Shown here in pieces: positions 1 to 7,912 of a stretch of 64,000 bases of DNA. Numbering within the stretch: position 1 is the stretch's first letter; each line of letters begins with the position of its first letter. The notes under the pieces were generated by a model that saw only the letters and a program-made list of their open reading frames with translations, was not told the DNA's origin and did not search any database. The position numbers and the translations under genes are program-made. The stretch spans positions 2,108,501 to 2,172,500 of the forward strand of contig JAGTPG010000001.1 in the NCBI GenBank assembly GCA_018195615.1, in the 5' to 3' direction. This DNA is from Streptomyces tuirus. Lineage in GTDB: Bacteria > Actinomycetota > Actinomycetes > Streptomycetales > Streptomycetaceae.

Positions 1-17
1 AGGGCGGGGCAAGAAAG

Positions 18-40
18 AAGGGACGCCAACGGCGTCCCTT
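18..40 (-). terminator. Intrinsic terminator of the small coiled-coil gene
   Basis: A perfect 10-bp inverted repeat with a 3-nt loop. Read on the minus strand it is followed by a T-rich stretch (CTTTCTT), as in a rho-independent terminator. It lies about 70 bp beyond the stop of the minus-strand gene that ends at 112. Confidence 0.75.
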
Positions 41-111
41 GCACTTCTGACAACTTAGCGGTTGTGACGGGCGGCCCAACCACTGCTGTGCTTTCGTGGA
101 GCGTGCAGTGA

Positions 112-315
112 TCAGGTGAGCGCAGGCTCCGCCTGGTGTGCGTCAACGCTCTCCATGATCCTGTCGTGAGAAGCGGCAGCCGTCAGCGCCTCGTTCTCGG
201 CCTGGATCCGTACGAGCTCGGATTCCAGGTCCTGGACGCGCTGCTGGAGCCGTCGCATCTCGGCGAGGAGTCGAGGGTCGGAGCCGCCGACGTAACCGAG
301 AAGCGCCTTTGCCAT
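112..315 (-). CDS. Small conserved coiled-coil protein, function unknown
   Basis: A 67-residue protein. Residues about 15-45 are rich in Leu, Glu, Gln and Arg with heptad-like spacing, so a short coiled coil is likely. No signal peptide or catalytic motif is visible. The ATG is preceded by a good ribosome binding site (GGAGGA on the minus strand, near 325-330). It is a single gene with its own terminator. I do not recognise a named family and give no function; small proteins of this type beside acyP are, as far as I recall, conserved in Streptomyces. Confidence 0.7.
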   Translation of the reverse strand: MAKALLGYVGGSDPRLLAEMRRLQQRVQDLESELVRIQAENEALTAAASHDRIMESVDAHQAEPALT

Positions 316-692
316 GATGGATGGTCCTCCACAATGAGTGACCGACCGATGCGGTGTGGGTCGTGAGGGATTCGCACCCGCGGCTTGGCAGGGCCTTCAG
401 TTGTGCTGCCGTTCAGCCATGCCAAACAGCTAAGGTGCGCGGGGCTTTCAGCGTCTCACCAAAAAGTTTGACGGTCAACACGATCACGCCCCGCATTGGG
501 GGCAACCCGGGCGCAAGCGGCCAGGAACGGCGGCGCTGCGGCTTCTGCGGGGCCCTCGGGCGTGGCGATCATCCTTGCGTGTGCGGCGTGCCAAGGCAAG
601 CGCTTCTTGGCAATCACCAGCAAGTTTCCGTCCGGGACGCCCGTCGGGGCCGGTCCGCGGACGACCCCGGGGGACGTCCGGCGGGTGCCGGA
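316..692. other. Intergenic region with one hairpin
   Basis: About 380 bases without a convincing gene. It contains an inverted repeat with 7-bp arms at 589-595 and 606-612 that could end transcription of acyP, and the promoter region of the gene at 112-315. Open frames here are GC shadows without ribosome binding sites. Confidence 0.5.
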
Positions 693-974
693 TCAGCGGA
701 TGGCGAAGCCCTCGTAGCCGCCGCGAGGTGTGTCCCAGATCTCGGTGACGCCGTCCACGCGGCCGGGCGTGTCGTCACCCTGGAGCCACTCCAGAAGGCC
801 CTCGCAACACTCCCGCGCGCCCTCGGCGACCACCTGGACCCGTCCGTCGCCCAAATTGAGAGCAAAGCCACTCAGGCCGCCGATCTCCAGGGCCTTGGCT
901 CGTGTGAACCAGCGGAAACCCACACCTTGGACACGTCCGCGCACCCAGGCGACCAGTCGCACATCCTCGCTCAT
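693..974 (-). CDS. acyP: Acylphosphatase
   Basis: A 93-residue protein of the usual acylphosphatase length. It hydrolyses acyl-phosphate bonds such as that of acetyl phosphate or carbamoyl phosphate in the cytosol. The substrate-binding loop [11 protein letters not shown] is at residues 11-21, with the phosphate-binding Arg21, and the catalytic Asn40 is in the motif LNLGDG. The next gene upstream is divergent, so it is probably monocistronic. The family assignment is firm; the physiological substrate is not known for this family in actinomycetes. Confidence 0.95.
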   Translation of the reverse strand: MSEDVRLVAWVRGRVQGVGFRWFTRAKALEIGGLSGFALNLGDGRVQVVAEGARECCEGLLEWLQGDDTPGRVDGVTEIWDTPRGGYEGFAIR

Positions 975-1061
975 GACTGCAACCTAACCGCACAAACTCT
1001 CTCCGGGCACTTCCTCCACTTGCGCCATGCGGTACCGTCCCCCCTCAACGAATCTCATATG

Positions 1062-1085
1062 AAACTCACACGATCGAGTGAGTTT
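1062..1085. promoter_or_regulatory. 24-bp near-perfect palindrome, probable operator
   Basis: The sequence AAACTCAC, eight central bases, GTGAGTTT reads the same on both strands except at two positions. It lies between the divergent acyP (start 974) and the CAP-domain gene (start 1135), 50 bp upstream of the latter. A dimeric regulator is the likely reader, but none is identified. Confidence 0.5.
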
Positions 1086-1134
1086 GGTGTTGATCTCGCG
1101 ACGAGTCGACCGCCAGGACGAGGAAGGCCAGGAC

Positions 1135-2288
1135 ATGGGACGCCACCGACGCTCCGCCGCCGGCCGCGCCGCCACGGGCCGCGCCACGGGGATCGCGCAG
1201 GCCGACGGTCACGCGGACGGCCACGACCCGCGGTACTCCACCGCGGGGACGACGGGCCGACGATGGGCATCGCGCCCTATTTGAACCCGGACGCGTACGC
1301 CGACACCTACGCGAAGAGCGAGGCCTACCTGTTCGGCGAGGGCTCAGCCGCAGGTGACCACGAGTACACCCTCGTCCCTCATCCCCGGACCGGTGACACG
1401 GCCGTCTTCGCCGGAGACGGCTTCGAGCCCGACGGCGGCGTCCGGCGCGGCGGCTCGCACCGCCGCCGCAAGAAGACCGCGAAGCCGATGCGCACCGGAC
1501 TGCTCGGTGTGTCCGCCGCTGTCGCCCTCGGCACGGTCGCGGTGGCCACGGGCGCGGTGCCCGGCCTCGACAACTACAAGCTCGGCGGCGACGGCGGCGG
1601 CGACAAGGTGCAGGCCGCGGACACGCCGACGAACTCCCCGAGCGAGCTGGGCGGCACCTCCGGCGACGCGGACGGCCGGGGCTCCACGCCCACGAGCCGG
1701 GACGCCGAGCGCTCGGTGTCGCCGTCGCCGTCCGCCTCGAAGTCGTCGGCCGCGCCGACGAAGACGCCGGAGAAGCCGGAGAAGACGCAGGAGAAGGCGC
1801 CGGAGAAGAAGAAGCCGGCGGCCACGCCCAGCGAGAAGCCGGAGAACACGCCCTCCCGGACGGCCACCCAGGCGCCGGAGAAGCCCAGCGCCCCCGCGGC
1901 CCTCTCCGAGGAGGCCGCGGCGGCGGCCCAGGTGCTCAAGCTCGTGAACGAGGAGCGGTCCAAGGTGGGCTGCAGCCCGGTCGCCGCGAACAGCGCACTG
2001 ACCGAGCTGGCGCAGAACTACAGCGAGGACATGGCCCAGCGGGGCTTCTTCGACCACACCGACCCGGACGGCCGCACCCCGTGGGACCGGGCCGAGAAGG
2101 CCGGGATATCCAACCTCGGCGGGGAGAACATAGCCCGGGGCCAGGCCGACGCCGCCGCCGTGATGGACGCCTGGATGAACAGCCCCGGCCACCGCGCCAA
2201 CATCCTGAACTGCGACTTCAAGACGCTGGGCGTCGGTGTCGAGCTCGGGTCGGGCGGCCCGTGGTGGACCCAGAACTTCGGCTACTGA
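1135..2288 (+). CDS. Membrane-anchored or secreted CAP (SCP/PR1) domain protein, frameshifted
   Basis: About 384 residues when one G is restored near 1250. The start ATG 1135 has a good ribosome binding site (AGGAAGG), opening with MGRHRRSA; the reading then continues in another frame from MGIAPY at 1263. After a basic stretch (RRRKKTAK) comes one hydrophobic segment (about residue 120-140), then a long Pro/Thr/Ser/Lys/Glu-rich linker, then a C-terminal CAP domain of about 125 residues. The CAP motifs are visible: LVNEERSKVGC, FDHTDPDGRTPWDR, GENIARGQ and WMNSPGHRANIL. Bacterial CAP proteins are extracytoplasmic; their biochemical role is mostly unknown. If the N-terminal part is wrong, the gene starts at 1263. 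Confidence 0.85.
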
Positions 2289-2300
2289 ACCGCCTCCGCA

Positions 2301-2335
2301 CTAACCACTGGTTAGCGCAACCTGTTGGTTAGCGC
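2301..2335. promoter_or_regulatory. Repeat motifs upstream of the HxlR gene
   Basis: An inverted repeat CTAACC-ACT-GGTTAG (2301-2315) overlaps the first of two direct copies of GGTTAGCGC (2310-2318 and 2327-2335), 17 bp apart. They lie 22-57 bp before the start of the HxlR gene and are a likely autoregulatory operator. Confidence 0.5.
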
Positions 2336-2357
2336 TGTGCTGGCATAAACTGGTGCC

Positions 2358-2756
2358 ATGGCCACCACCCAGGAGCTCACGGAGGGGCTGGACGACCTCC
2401 CGTACAACGTGTTCGCCAAGGCCTGCCCTTCGCGCGGCACGCTCGAGCACGTCACGGGTCGCTGGGGCGGGCTCATCCTGTGCGCCCTGTTCGAGGGCTC
2501 CCTGCGCTTCAACGAGCTGCGCCGCCGCGTCGACGGGGTGAGCGAGAAGATGCTGTCCCAGACGCTGCACGCGCTGGAGCGCGACGGCCTGGTGCACCGT
2601 GAGGCCCAGCCGACCAACCCGCCCCGCGTGGACTACGAGCTGACACCGCTGGGGCGCGGCGTGGCCGAGCGGCTGCACGGCCTGATCCACTTCGTGGAGG
2701 GCAGCATGGACGAGGTGCTGGCCGCGCGCGAGCGGTACGACTCCGCTAGGGCGTGA
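2358..2756 (+). CDS. HxlR-family winged-helix transcription regulator
   Basis: A 132-residue protein. The HxlR fold is recognised by the N-terminal Cys (motif [18 protein letters not shown], residues about 15-32), followed by the helix-turn-helix [20 protein letters not shown] and the wing [19 protein letters not shown]. Members sense oxidants or electrophiles, often through that Cys; the signal here is unknown. The stop codon overlaps the stop of the convergent mutM by 11 bp. The repeats at 2301-2335 suggest autoregulation. No quinone or nitro reductase gene, a common partner, lies next to it. Confidence 0.9.
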   Translation: MATTQELTEGLDDLPYNVFAKACPSRGTLEHVTGRWGGLILCALFEGSLRFNELRRRVDGVSEKMLSQTLHALERDGLVHREAQPTNPPRVDYELTPLGRGVAERLHGLIHFVEGSMDEVLAARERYDSARA

Positions 2757-3606
2757 TCCGCGGCGGGCGCTGGCACTTCGGGCAGTAGTAGCTGGACCGG
2801 TTCATCCAGGGCCGTCGGCGCATGGGTGTACCGCAGCGGCGGCACGGCAGGCCCTCACGGCCGTAGGCGTCGAGGGACCGGTCGAAGTAGCCGGACTCGC
2901 CGTTGACGTTGACGTACAGGCTGTCGAAGCTGGTGCCGCCCACCGCGAGGGCCGCGTTCATCACGTCCCGTACATGGCCCAGGAGCATCAGGGTGCGCGG
3001 GCGGGTGAAGGTCGCGGTGGGGCGCTCGTAGTGGATGCGGGCGCGCCACAGCGCCTCGTCCGCGTAGATGTTGCCGACGCCGCTGATCAGCGACTGGTCG
3101 AGCAGGGCCCGTTTGATCGTGGAGCGCTTGCGGCGCAGCGCCTGGTGGAATGCCTCGTCGTCGAAGAGCTCGTCGAGCGGGTCGCGGGCGATGTGCGCGA
3201 TGACGTCGGGCAGGCCGTCAGGGGTGTTGTCGTGCAGCGACAGGCCGCCGAAGGTGCGCTGGTCGACGAAGCGGAGTTCGGTGTCCAGGGCGTCGGTGAA
3301 GCGGACGCGGATGCGCAGGTGCTTCTCGTCCGGGGCGGTGTGCGGCTGGACCAGGAGCTGGCCGCTCATGCCGAGGTGGGCCAGGATCGACTGGTCGGTG
3401 TCCTCCAGGGGCAGCCACAGGTACTTTCCGCGGCGGCTCGGGACGCCGATGCGGTGGCCTTTCAGGCGGTGCGCGAAGTCGTCGGCGCCGGCGATGTGGC
3501 GGCGCACCGCGCGTGGGTGCAGCACCTCGGTCTCGGCGACGGTCCGGTGGGCGACCCACCGCTCCAGACCGCGCCGTACGACCTCGACCTCGGGCAACTC
3601 GGGCAT
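2746..3606 (-). CDS. mutM: Formamidopyrimidine-DNA glycosylase (Fpg/MutM)
   Basis: A 286-residue base-excision repair enzyme that removes oxidised purines such as 8-oxoguanine and cleaves the abasic site. The N-terminus [10 protein letters not shown] supplies the catalytic Pro2 and Glu3. The helix-two-turn-helix region contains [13 protein letters not shown], and the C-terminal zinc finger has two Cys pairs (CRRC and CPKC, residues about 252-275). It follows rnc in the same direction, but two strong hairpins separate them, so it may have its own promoter, near the tandem 15-bp repeats at 3622-3651. Confidence 0.96.
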   Translation of the reverse strand: MPELPEVEVVRRGLERWVAHRTVAETEVLHPRAVRRHIAGADDFAHRLKGHRIGVPSRRGKYLWLPLEDTDQSILAHLGMSGQLLVQPHTAPDEKHLRIRVRFTDALDTELRFVDQRTFGGLSLHDNTPDGLPDVIAHIARDPLDELFDDEAFHQALRRKRSTIKRALLDQSLISGVGNIYADEALWRARIHYERPTATFTRPRTLMLLGHVRDVMNAALAVGGTSFDSLYVNVNGESGYFDRSLDAYGREGLPCRRCGTPMRRRPWMNRSSYYCPKCQRPPRITP

Positions 3607-3621
3607 GGGTCTCCCGTCACA

Positions 3622-3651
3622 ACCTGTGGATGACCGACCTGTGGATGACCG
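3622..3651. repeat. Two tandem 15-bp repeats containing DnaA-box-like sequences
   Basis: The unit ACCTGTGGATGACCG is repeated perfectly twice, 16 bp upstream of the mutM start. Each unit contains TCATCCACA on the minus strand, which fits the degenerate DnaA box known from Streptomyces (pyrimidine, pyrimidine, purine, TCCACA). Confidence 0.6.
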
Positions 3652-3718
3652 AGCGCCCGCCCCGGGCAGGGGCGGGCGCTCGGGTGCGCTGTGCGGGCCG
3701 CCGCCGGGAGGCGGCGGC
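3651..3718 (-). terminator. Two hairpins downstream of rnc
   Basis: A perfect 13-bp stem with a 5-nt loop at 3651-3681 and a perfect 9-bp stem with a 4-nt loop at 3697-3718, the latter starting three bases after the rnc stop. There is no clear T-run. They probably end or weaken transcription between rnc and mutM. Confidence 0.6.
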
Positions 3719-3721
3719 TTG

Positions 3722-4543
3722 TCAGCCGTCGACGCTGCCGTCGACGGCCGTCTGGGCGGCCTGAGCGGCTGCCGACTGCGTCGCCTCGGCGGCCTTCGCC
3801 GCCTTGGCACGCTCGTCCGCCGCGGCCCGGATGGACCGCCAGGCGGACTCGGCGGCCTGCTGCTCCGCCTCCTTCTTGCTGCGGCCGGTGCCGGTGCCGT
3901 ACGAGACGCCTCCGACGCGGGCGGCAGCAGTGAAGGTCTTCTCGTGGTCGGGGCCGGTCTCCGTGACCAGGTACTCGGGCACGCCGAGCCCTCGGTCGCG
4001 GTGAGCTCCTGGAGACTGGTCTTCCAGTCCAGGCCGGCTCCGAGGTTCGAGGACTTCTCGATCAGGGGTCGAACAGGCGGTGCACCAGCTCCGCCGCGGA
4101 GTCCAGGCCCTGGTCGAGGTAGACCGCGCCGATCACCGCTTCGAGGGTGTCGGCGAGGATGGACGCCTTGTCCCGGCCGCCCGTGCCCTCTTCACCGCGG
4201 CCGAGCCGGATGAAGGAGCCCAGGTCGAGCCCACGGCCCACCTCCGCGAGCGCACGCGAGTTCACCACCGCGGCCCGGAGCTTGGCCAGCTGGCCCTCGG
4301 GCAGGTCGGGGTGGGTTCGGTACAGCGTGTCCGTGACGACGAGGCCGAGCACGGAGTCCCGAGGAACTCCAGTCGCTCGTTCGTCGGCAGACCGCCGTTC
4401 TCATACGCGTACGAACGGTGGGTCAGTGCTCGCACCAGAAGGGCGGACTCGACCTTGTAGCCGAGCCGCCCTTCCAGAAGCGTGTGGGACGAGGCCTGGT
4501 TGTCCGCAGAGTTTTTCTTCGGCGTGGACACAGTGCCTCTCAC
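3722..4543 (-). CDS. rnc: Ribonuclease III (AbsB homologue), three frameshifts
   Basis: About 274 residues after restoring three bases (near 3989, 4065 and 4360). RNase III cleaves double-stranded RNA in rRNA and mRNA processing; in S. coelicolor the homologue AbsB affects antibiotic production. The nuclease signature [15 protein letters not shown] is split by the break near 4360, and the acidic residues of DTLEAVIGA are present. The C-terminal double-stranded RNA binding domain follows PEYLVTETG, with [13 protein letters not shown] start it at GTG 4543; a second GTG at 4531 is equally possible. It lies 7 bp after rpmF and belongs to the DUF177-rpmF-rnc operon. All three breaks are the loss of one G or C from a run. 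Confidence 0.9.
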
Positions 4544-4550
4544 CAGCCGC

Positions 4551-4724
4551 TCAGACCTCGAGGACCTGGCGCTTGTTGTAGGTGCCGCACGAGGGGCACG
4601 CGATGTGCTGCTGCTTGGGCTCGTGGCAGCGCTCGCACGCAACCAGGGTGGGGACCGCAGCCTTCCACTGCGACCGGCGGTGGCGCGTGTTGCTGCGCGA
4701 CATCTTCCGCTTCGGAACAGCCAC
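4551..4724 (-). CDS. rpmF: 50S ribosomal protein L32
   Basis: A 57-residue protein starting at GTG 4722-4724 with the typical [20 protein letters not shown] start. Four cysteines in two CxxC pairs (CERC and CPSC) form a zinc ribbon, so this is the zinc-binding form of L32. It starts two bases after the DUF177 stop, and the pair is almost always linked in bacteria. Confidence 0.97.
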   Translation of the reverse strand: MAVPKRKMSRSNTRHRRSQWKAAVPTLVACERCHEPKQQHIACPSCGTYNKRQVLEV

Positions 4725-4726
4725 GG

Positions 4727-5371
4727 CTACTTCTCCTGCTTCTCGTCGACGCCCGGTTCGGCGCCGCTCATCTCGTCCTTCTCGCCGTCCTTCATGGTGT
4801 CGGCGAGTCCCTGCAATGCCGCCCAACGGATGTCGACGGCGTCGTGGTGGTGGTCCGGGTCGTCCGCCAGCCGCGCGCCGCACTCGGCGCACAGACCAGG
4901 GCAGTCTTCCTGGCACACCGGCTGCATCGGCAGTGCGAGCACCACCGCATCACGCAGCACGGGCTCGAGGTCGAACAGGCCGTCCTCGAGGAAGAGCCTG
5001 TCCTCGTCGTCCTCGGCGTCGTCGCCCGGTTCCGCGATCGCGCGGCCCCGGTCGTCGGCGTCAGGGTACGAGAACATCTCCTGGAAGTCCGCTTCGACGT
5101 CGAGCTGAAGCGGCTCCAGACACCTTACGCACTCCCCCTCGGCCCCGGCACGGGCGGTGCCTGTGACGAGCACCCCTTCCATGACCGACTCCAGGCGGAG
5201 TTCGAGCTTCACCGGGGCGCCTTCCGGCACTCCGATGACTCCCTTGATACCGAAGTCCTTGGGAGCGTCGACCGTGCGGGTCAGGCGCTGCAGCGCACCG
5301 GGCCGCCGGCCCAGCTCGTGTGTGTCGAACACGAGGGGGTTGCGGTGGTCGAGGCGGGCGTTCAGAGCCAT
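4727..5371 (-). CDS. DUF177 (YceD) family protein
   Basis: A 214-residue protein. The family motif includes [20 protein letters not shown] (residues about 81-100) and, near the C-terminus, [12 protein letters not shown], two Cys clusters that may bind metal. YceD/DUF177 proteins are linked to 23S rRNA and large-subunit production and are nearly always upstream of rpmF, as here with a 2-bp gap. The start ATG at 5369-5371 is chosen by family length. Confidence 0.92.
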   Translation of the reverse strand: MALNARLDHRNPLVFDTHELGRRPGALQRLTRTVDAPKDFGIKGVIGVPEGAPVKLELRLESVMEGVLVTGTARAGAEGECVRCLEPLQLDVEADFQEMFSYPDADDRGRAIAEPGDDAEDDEDRLFLEDGLFDLEPVLRDAVVLALPMQPVCQEDCPGLCAECGARLADDPDHHHDAVDIRWAALQGLADTMKDGEKDEMSGAEPGVDEKQEK

Positions 5372-5499
5372 TCCTGCTTTCGATCTTGCGAGCTCACGGG
5401 GGCGCTGCCCTTCGGTGTTCCGGGCAGCGTGGATCGCGGACGTACGCGCGACCGAAGAGCCAGGATACTGGACCATGCGCTGTCGGCCCAATCCGGTGC

Positions 5500-6614
5500 T
5501 CAGCCGTTGCCGCGGCCCTGCTCGTAGGCCCGGAGCTGCTCGGCGCTGATCATGCTGGTGTCGAAGAGGCTGGTCTCGTCGAGGGCGTACCCCTGATGAC
5601 CCTGGTGGGCTTGGTGGCCCTGGGACTCTGGTGCCCCTGCTGGGCCTGCTGGGCCTGGTTGGGGTCGTAGGCGGCCTGCTGGGCGTCGTAGCCCTGGTAG
5701 GCGTAGGGATCGGCCTGCTGGTAGCCGTACGGGTCCTGCTGGGCGGCGTACGCCTGCTGCGGGTAGCCGCTGTAGGGGTCGGGCTGCTGGGCGGGGGCCG
5801 CTGCCGCCGGGGCGTAGCCGGGCGCCGCGGGGTACGTCGGCTGCGGCTGCCCGTAGTCCTGCCGCTGGGCGGGCTGCTCGGCCGGGGGCCGCTGCTCCGC
5901 GAGGGCGGCGAGGTCGGCCAGGTAGTCGGCGTCGCTGGAGTGCTGGAGGGTGCTGTTGTCGTCGGCCAGGGCGCCGAGGTCGTCCGTGGCGATCCGGCCG
6001 TGCAGTTTCTGCCTGCCGCGGCCGACGGCTTCCAGCGTCTTGGCGAGGACCGCCTCGAAGGCGCCGAGCTTGGCGTCGACGTACTCGTCGGCGGTGCGGC
6101 GCTGGGTCTGAGGGTCGTGGCTGCGCTCGGGGGCGTCCTCGTCCTGGTAGCCCTGCTCGTCGGTGCCGGGGCCGGTGCCGAGGAGCTTCTCGCGGCCACG
6201 GCCGACGGAGCCGAGGGTCTTGGTGAGGACGACCTCGAAGTTGGCGAGCTTGGAGTCGACGTAGTCGTCGGCCTCGGCGCGGACCTCCTCGGCCTCCTGG
6301 CGGGCCTCGGCGAGGATCCGGTCGGCCTCGGCCTGGGAGCGGCGGGCGACCTCGGTGTCGGAGATCAAGGAGCCGCGCTCGGCGTGCGCCTGGCCGATGA
6401 TCCGCTCGGCCTCCTGGCGGGCCTGCTCGACCATCTGCTCACGGTCGCCGATCAGCTCCTGCGCCTGGGCGAGGGAGCCGGGCAGCGCCGCGCGCACCTC
6501 CTCCAGCATGGAGAGCAGTTCGGCGCGGTTGACCACGCACGAGGCCGACATGGGCATGGACCGGGCGCCGGAGACCGCGGCGACGATCTCGTCGAGCTTC
6601 TTCTGCACGTCCAC
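5500..6614 (-). CDS. SepIVA-like DivIVA-domain cell division protein, frameshifted near the 3' end
   Basis: About 371 residues after restoring one C near 5632; otherwise the frame runs on to 5550 with an unrelated tail. The N-terminus (MDVQKKLDEIVAAVSGAR) and the long Glu/Ala/Arg-rich coiled coil (residues about 45-140) resemble the mycobacterial division factor SepIVA, whose gene is also next to DUF177, rpmF and rnc. A repeated YVD(S/A)KL motif occurs twice. The C-terminal third is rich in Gln, Tyr, Pro and Ala and probably disordered. The corrected end reads LFDTSMISAEQLRAYEQG. Its likely role is in septation or polar growth, by context and family. Confidence 0.85.
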
Positions 6615-6734
6615 CGTGTGCTCGCCACTCTCTACAGATGCGTTGGAGACGGACGGGACGACTGTACGGCCACGGGGATACCGGGGGACACCGGGTGACT
6701 GTTTGTCAGGCTCCGGGGGACGGCCGGGGCGTGT

Positions 6735-7214
6735 TCAGTCCTTGCGGAGCCGCTCGCCGAGGGCCTCGAGAACCTCGGCGGGCACCAGGTGGGAGACGTC
6801 GCCGCCCCAGGTCGCGACCTCCTTGACCAGGGAGGACGACAGGAAGCTGTAGGTGGGGTTGGTGGGGATGAAGAGGGTCTCCACGCCCGAGAGGCCGTTG
6901 TTCATCTGGGCCATCTGCAGCTCGTAGTCGAAGTCGCTGACGGCGCGCAGGCCCTTGACGATGGCGGGGATGTCGCGCTGCTTGCAGAAGTCGACGAGCA
7001 GGCCGTGGAAGGCCTCGACGCGGACGTTGCCGTACTCGGCGGTGACCCGGCGGATCAGGTCGATCCGCTCCTCGATCTCGAACAGGCCCTTCTTGGCCTG
7101 GTTGATCATCACCGCGACGTAGACCTCGTCGTACAGCCTGGATGCGCGGGAGATGATGTCGAGGTGTCCGTTGGTGATCGGGTCGAACGACCCGGGACAT
7201 ACGGCGCGGCGCAC
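6735..7214 (-). CDS. coaD: Phosphopantetheine adenylyltransferase
   Basis: A 159-residue enzyme that joins ATP and 4'-phosphopantetheine to dephospho-CoA. The nucleotidyltransferase motif is CPGSFDPITNGHLDII (residues 6-21, with TNGH), and the C-terminal SFLSSSLVKE matches the second nucleotide-binding motif. I start at GTG 7212-7214, which has GAGGGA seven bases upstream. An in-frame ATG at 7242-7244 overlaps the corrected stop of rsmD (ATGA) and would add ten residues. Either way the two genes are translationally close and cotranscribed. Confidence 0.95.
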   Translation of the reverse strand: MRRAVCPGSFDPITNGHLDIISRASRLYDEVYVAVMINQAKKGLFEIEERIDLIRRVTAEYGNVRVEAFHGLLVDFCKQRDIPAIVKGLRAVSDFDYELQMAQMNNGLSGVETLFIPTNPTYSFLSSSLVKEVATWGGDVSHLVPAEVLEALGERLRKD

Positions 7215-7240
7215 TTGTGATCCCTCGCTCTCCGGTCCGG

Positions 7241-7827
7241 TCATCGTGCGTCTTCGCACGTAGAGGCGGCGCGACCGTACCAAAACGTTCCCTCGCCGTA
7301 GCGACGGGCCCGGAGGGGTTCGAAACCCTCGGGCCACCGGAATTCTCCGCCTCTGGTGCTGCGCTCCACGGTGACGAGGGCTTCGTCGGCGAGCCAGCCT
7401 TCCGAGCGGAGTGTGAGCAGGATCTCGCGAAGATCGTCGTCCGTGACGGCGTACGGGGGTCGAGGAAGACGAGGTCGTACGGGTCGCCGGGGGGTGGTGT
7501 GCGGATGATCTGTTCCGCTTTGCCGGATCTGACCTCGGCGCCGGGGAGTCCGAGGTTCTTCACGTTCTCGCGGACCGTGCGGACGGCTTTGGCGTCGGCC
7601 TCTACGAGGAGGGTGTGGCCGGCGCCGCGGGAGAGGGCCTCCAGGCCCACGGCTCCCGATCCCGCGTAGAGGTCGAGGACGCGTTCGCCTTCCAGGGGGC
7701 CGCCGAGCAGGGACTGCCAGGTGGAGAAGAGGCCTTCCCGGGCGCGGTCCGATGTGGGGCGGGTTCCTGTGCCTGGGGGTACTGCCAGGCGGCGTCCGCC
7801 GGCTGTGCCGGCGATCACGCGGGTCAT
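7241..7827 (-). CDS. rsmD: 16S rRNA (guanine(966)-N(2))-methyltransferase RsmD, frameshifted
   Basis: About 195 residues once one C is restored near 7475. The SAM-binding motif VLDLYAGSGAVGLEAL is at residues about 50-65. The break falls exactly in the catalytic motif: the frame reads FLDPRT, and restoring a C gives FLDPPY, the (D/N)PPY motif of N-methyltransferases. The corrected frame ends at TGA 7241-7243. It is paired with coaD, as in many bacteria. Confidence 0.92.
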
Positions 7828-7866
7828 CTTCGGTCCTTGGTTGTGGGCGGCTTTCGGTATCAGTGT

Positions 7867-7896
7867 GGCTTGTCGCGCAGTTCCCGCGCCCCTGAA
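7867..7896. repeat. Interspersed GTCGCGCAGTTCC repeat, copy 1
   Basis: An intergenic element with the core GTCGCGCAGTTCCCGCGCCC. Similar copies occur at 29784-29812 and 47623-47655. The ends can pair into a GC-rich hairpin. This short element is common between genes in Streptomyces. Confidence 0.6.
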
Positions 7897-7912
7897 TGAG
7901 GGTCAGTCACCC

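Noticed and set aside
354..1134. In-frame upstream extension of the CAP-domain gene, including a Cys-rich stretch (CGFCGALGRGDHPCVCG) near 535-590
   Set aside because: It overlaps acyP antisense, has no ribosome binding site, and the family starts at MGRHRRS. The Cys pattern is not conserved evidence for a zinc finger gene.
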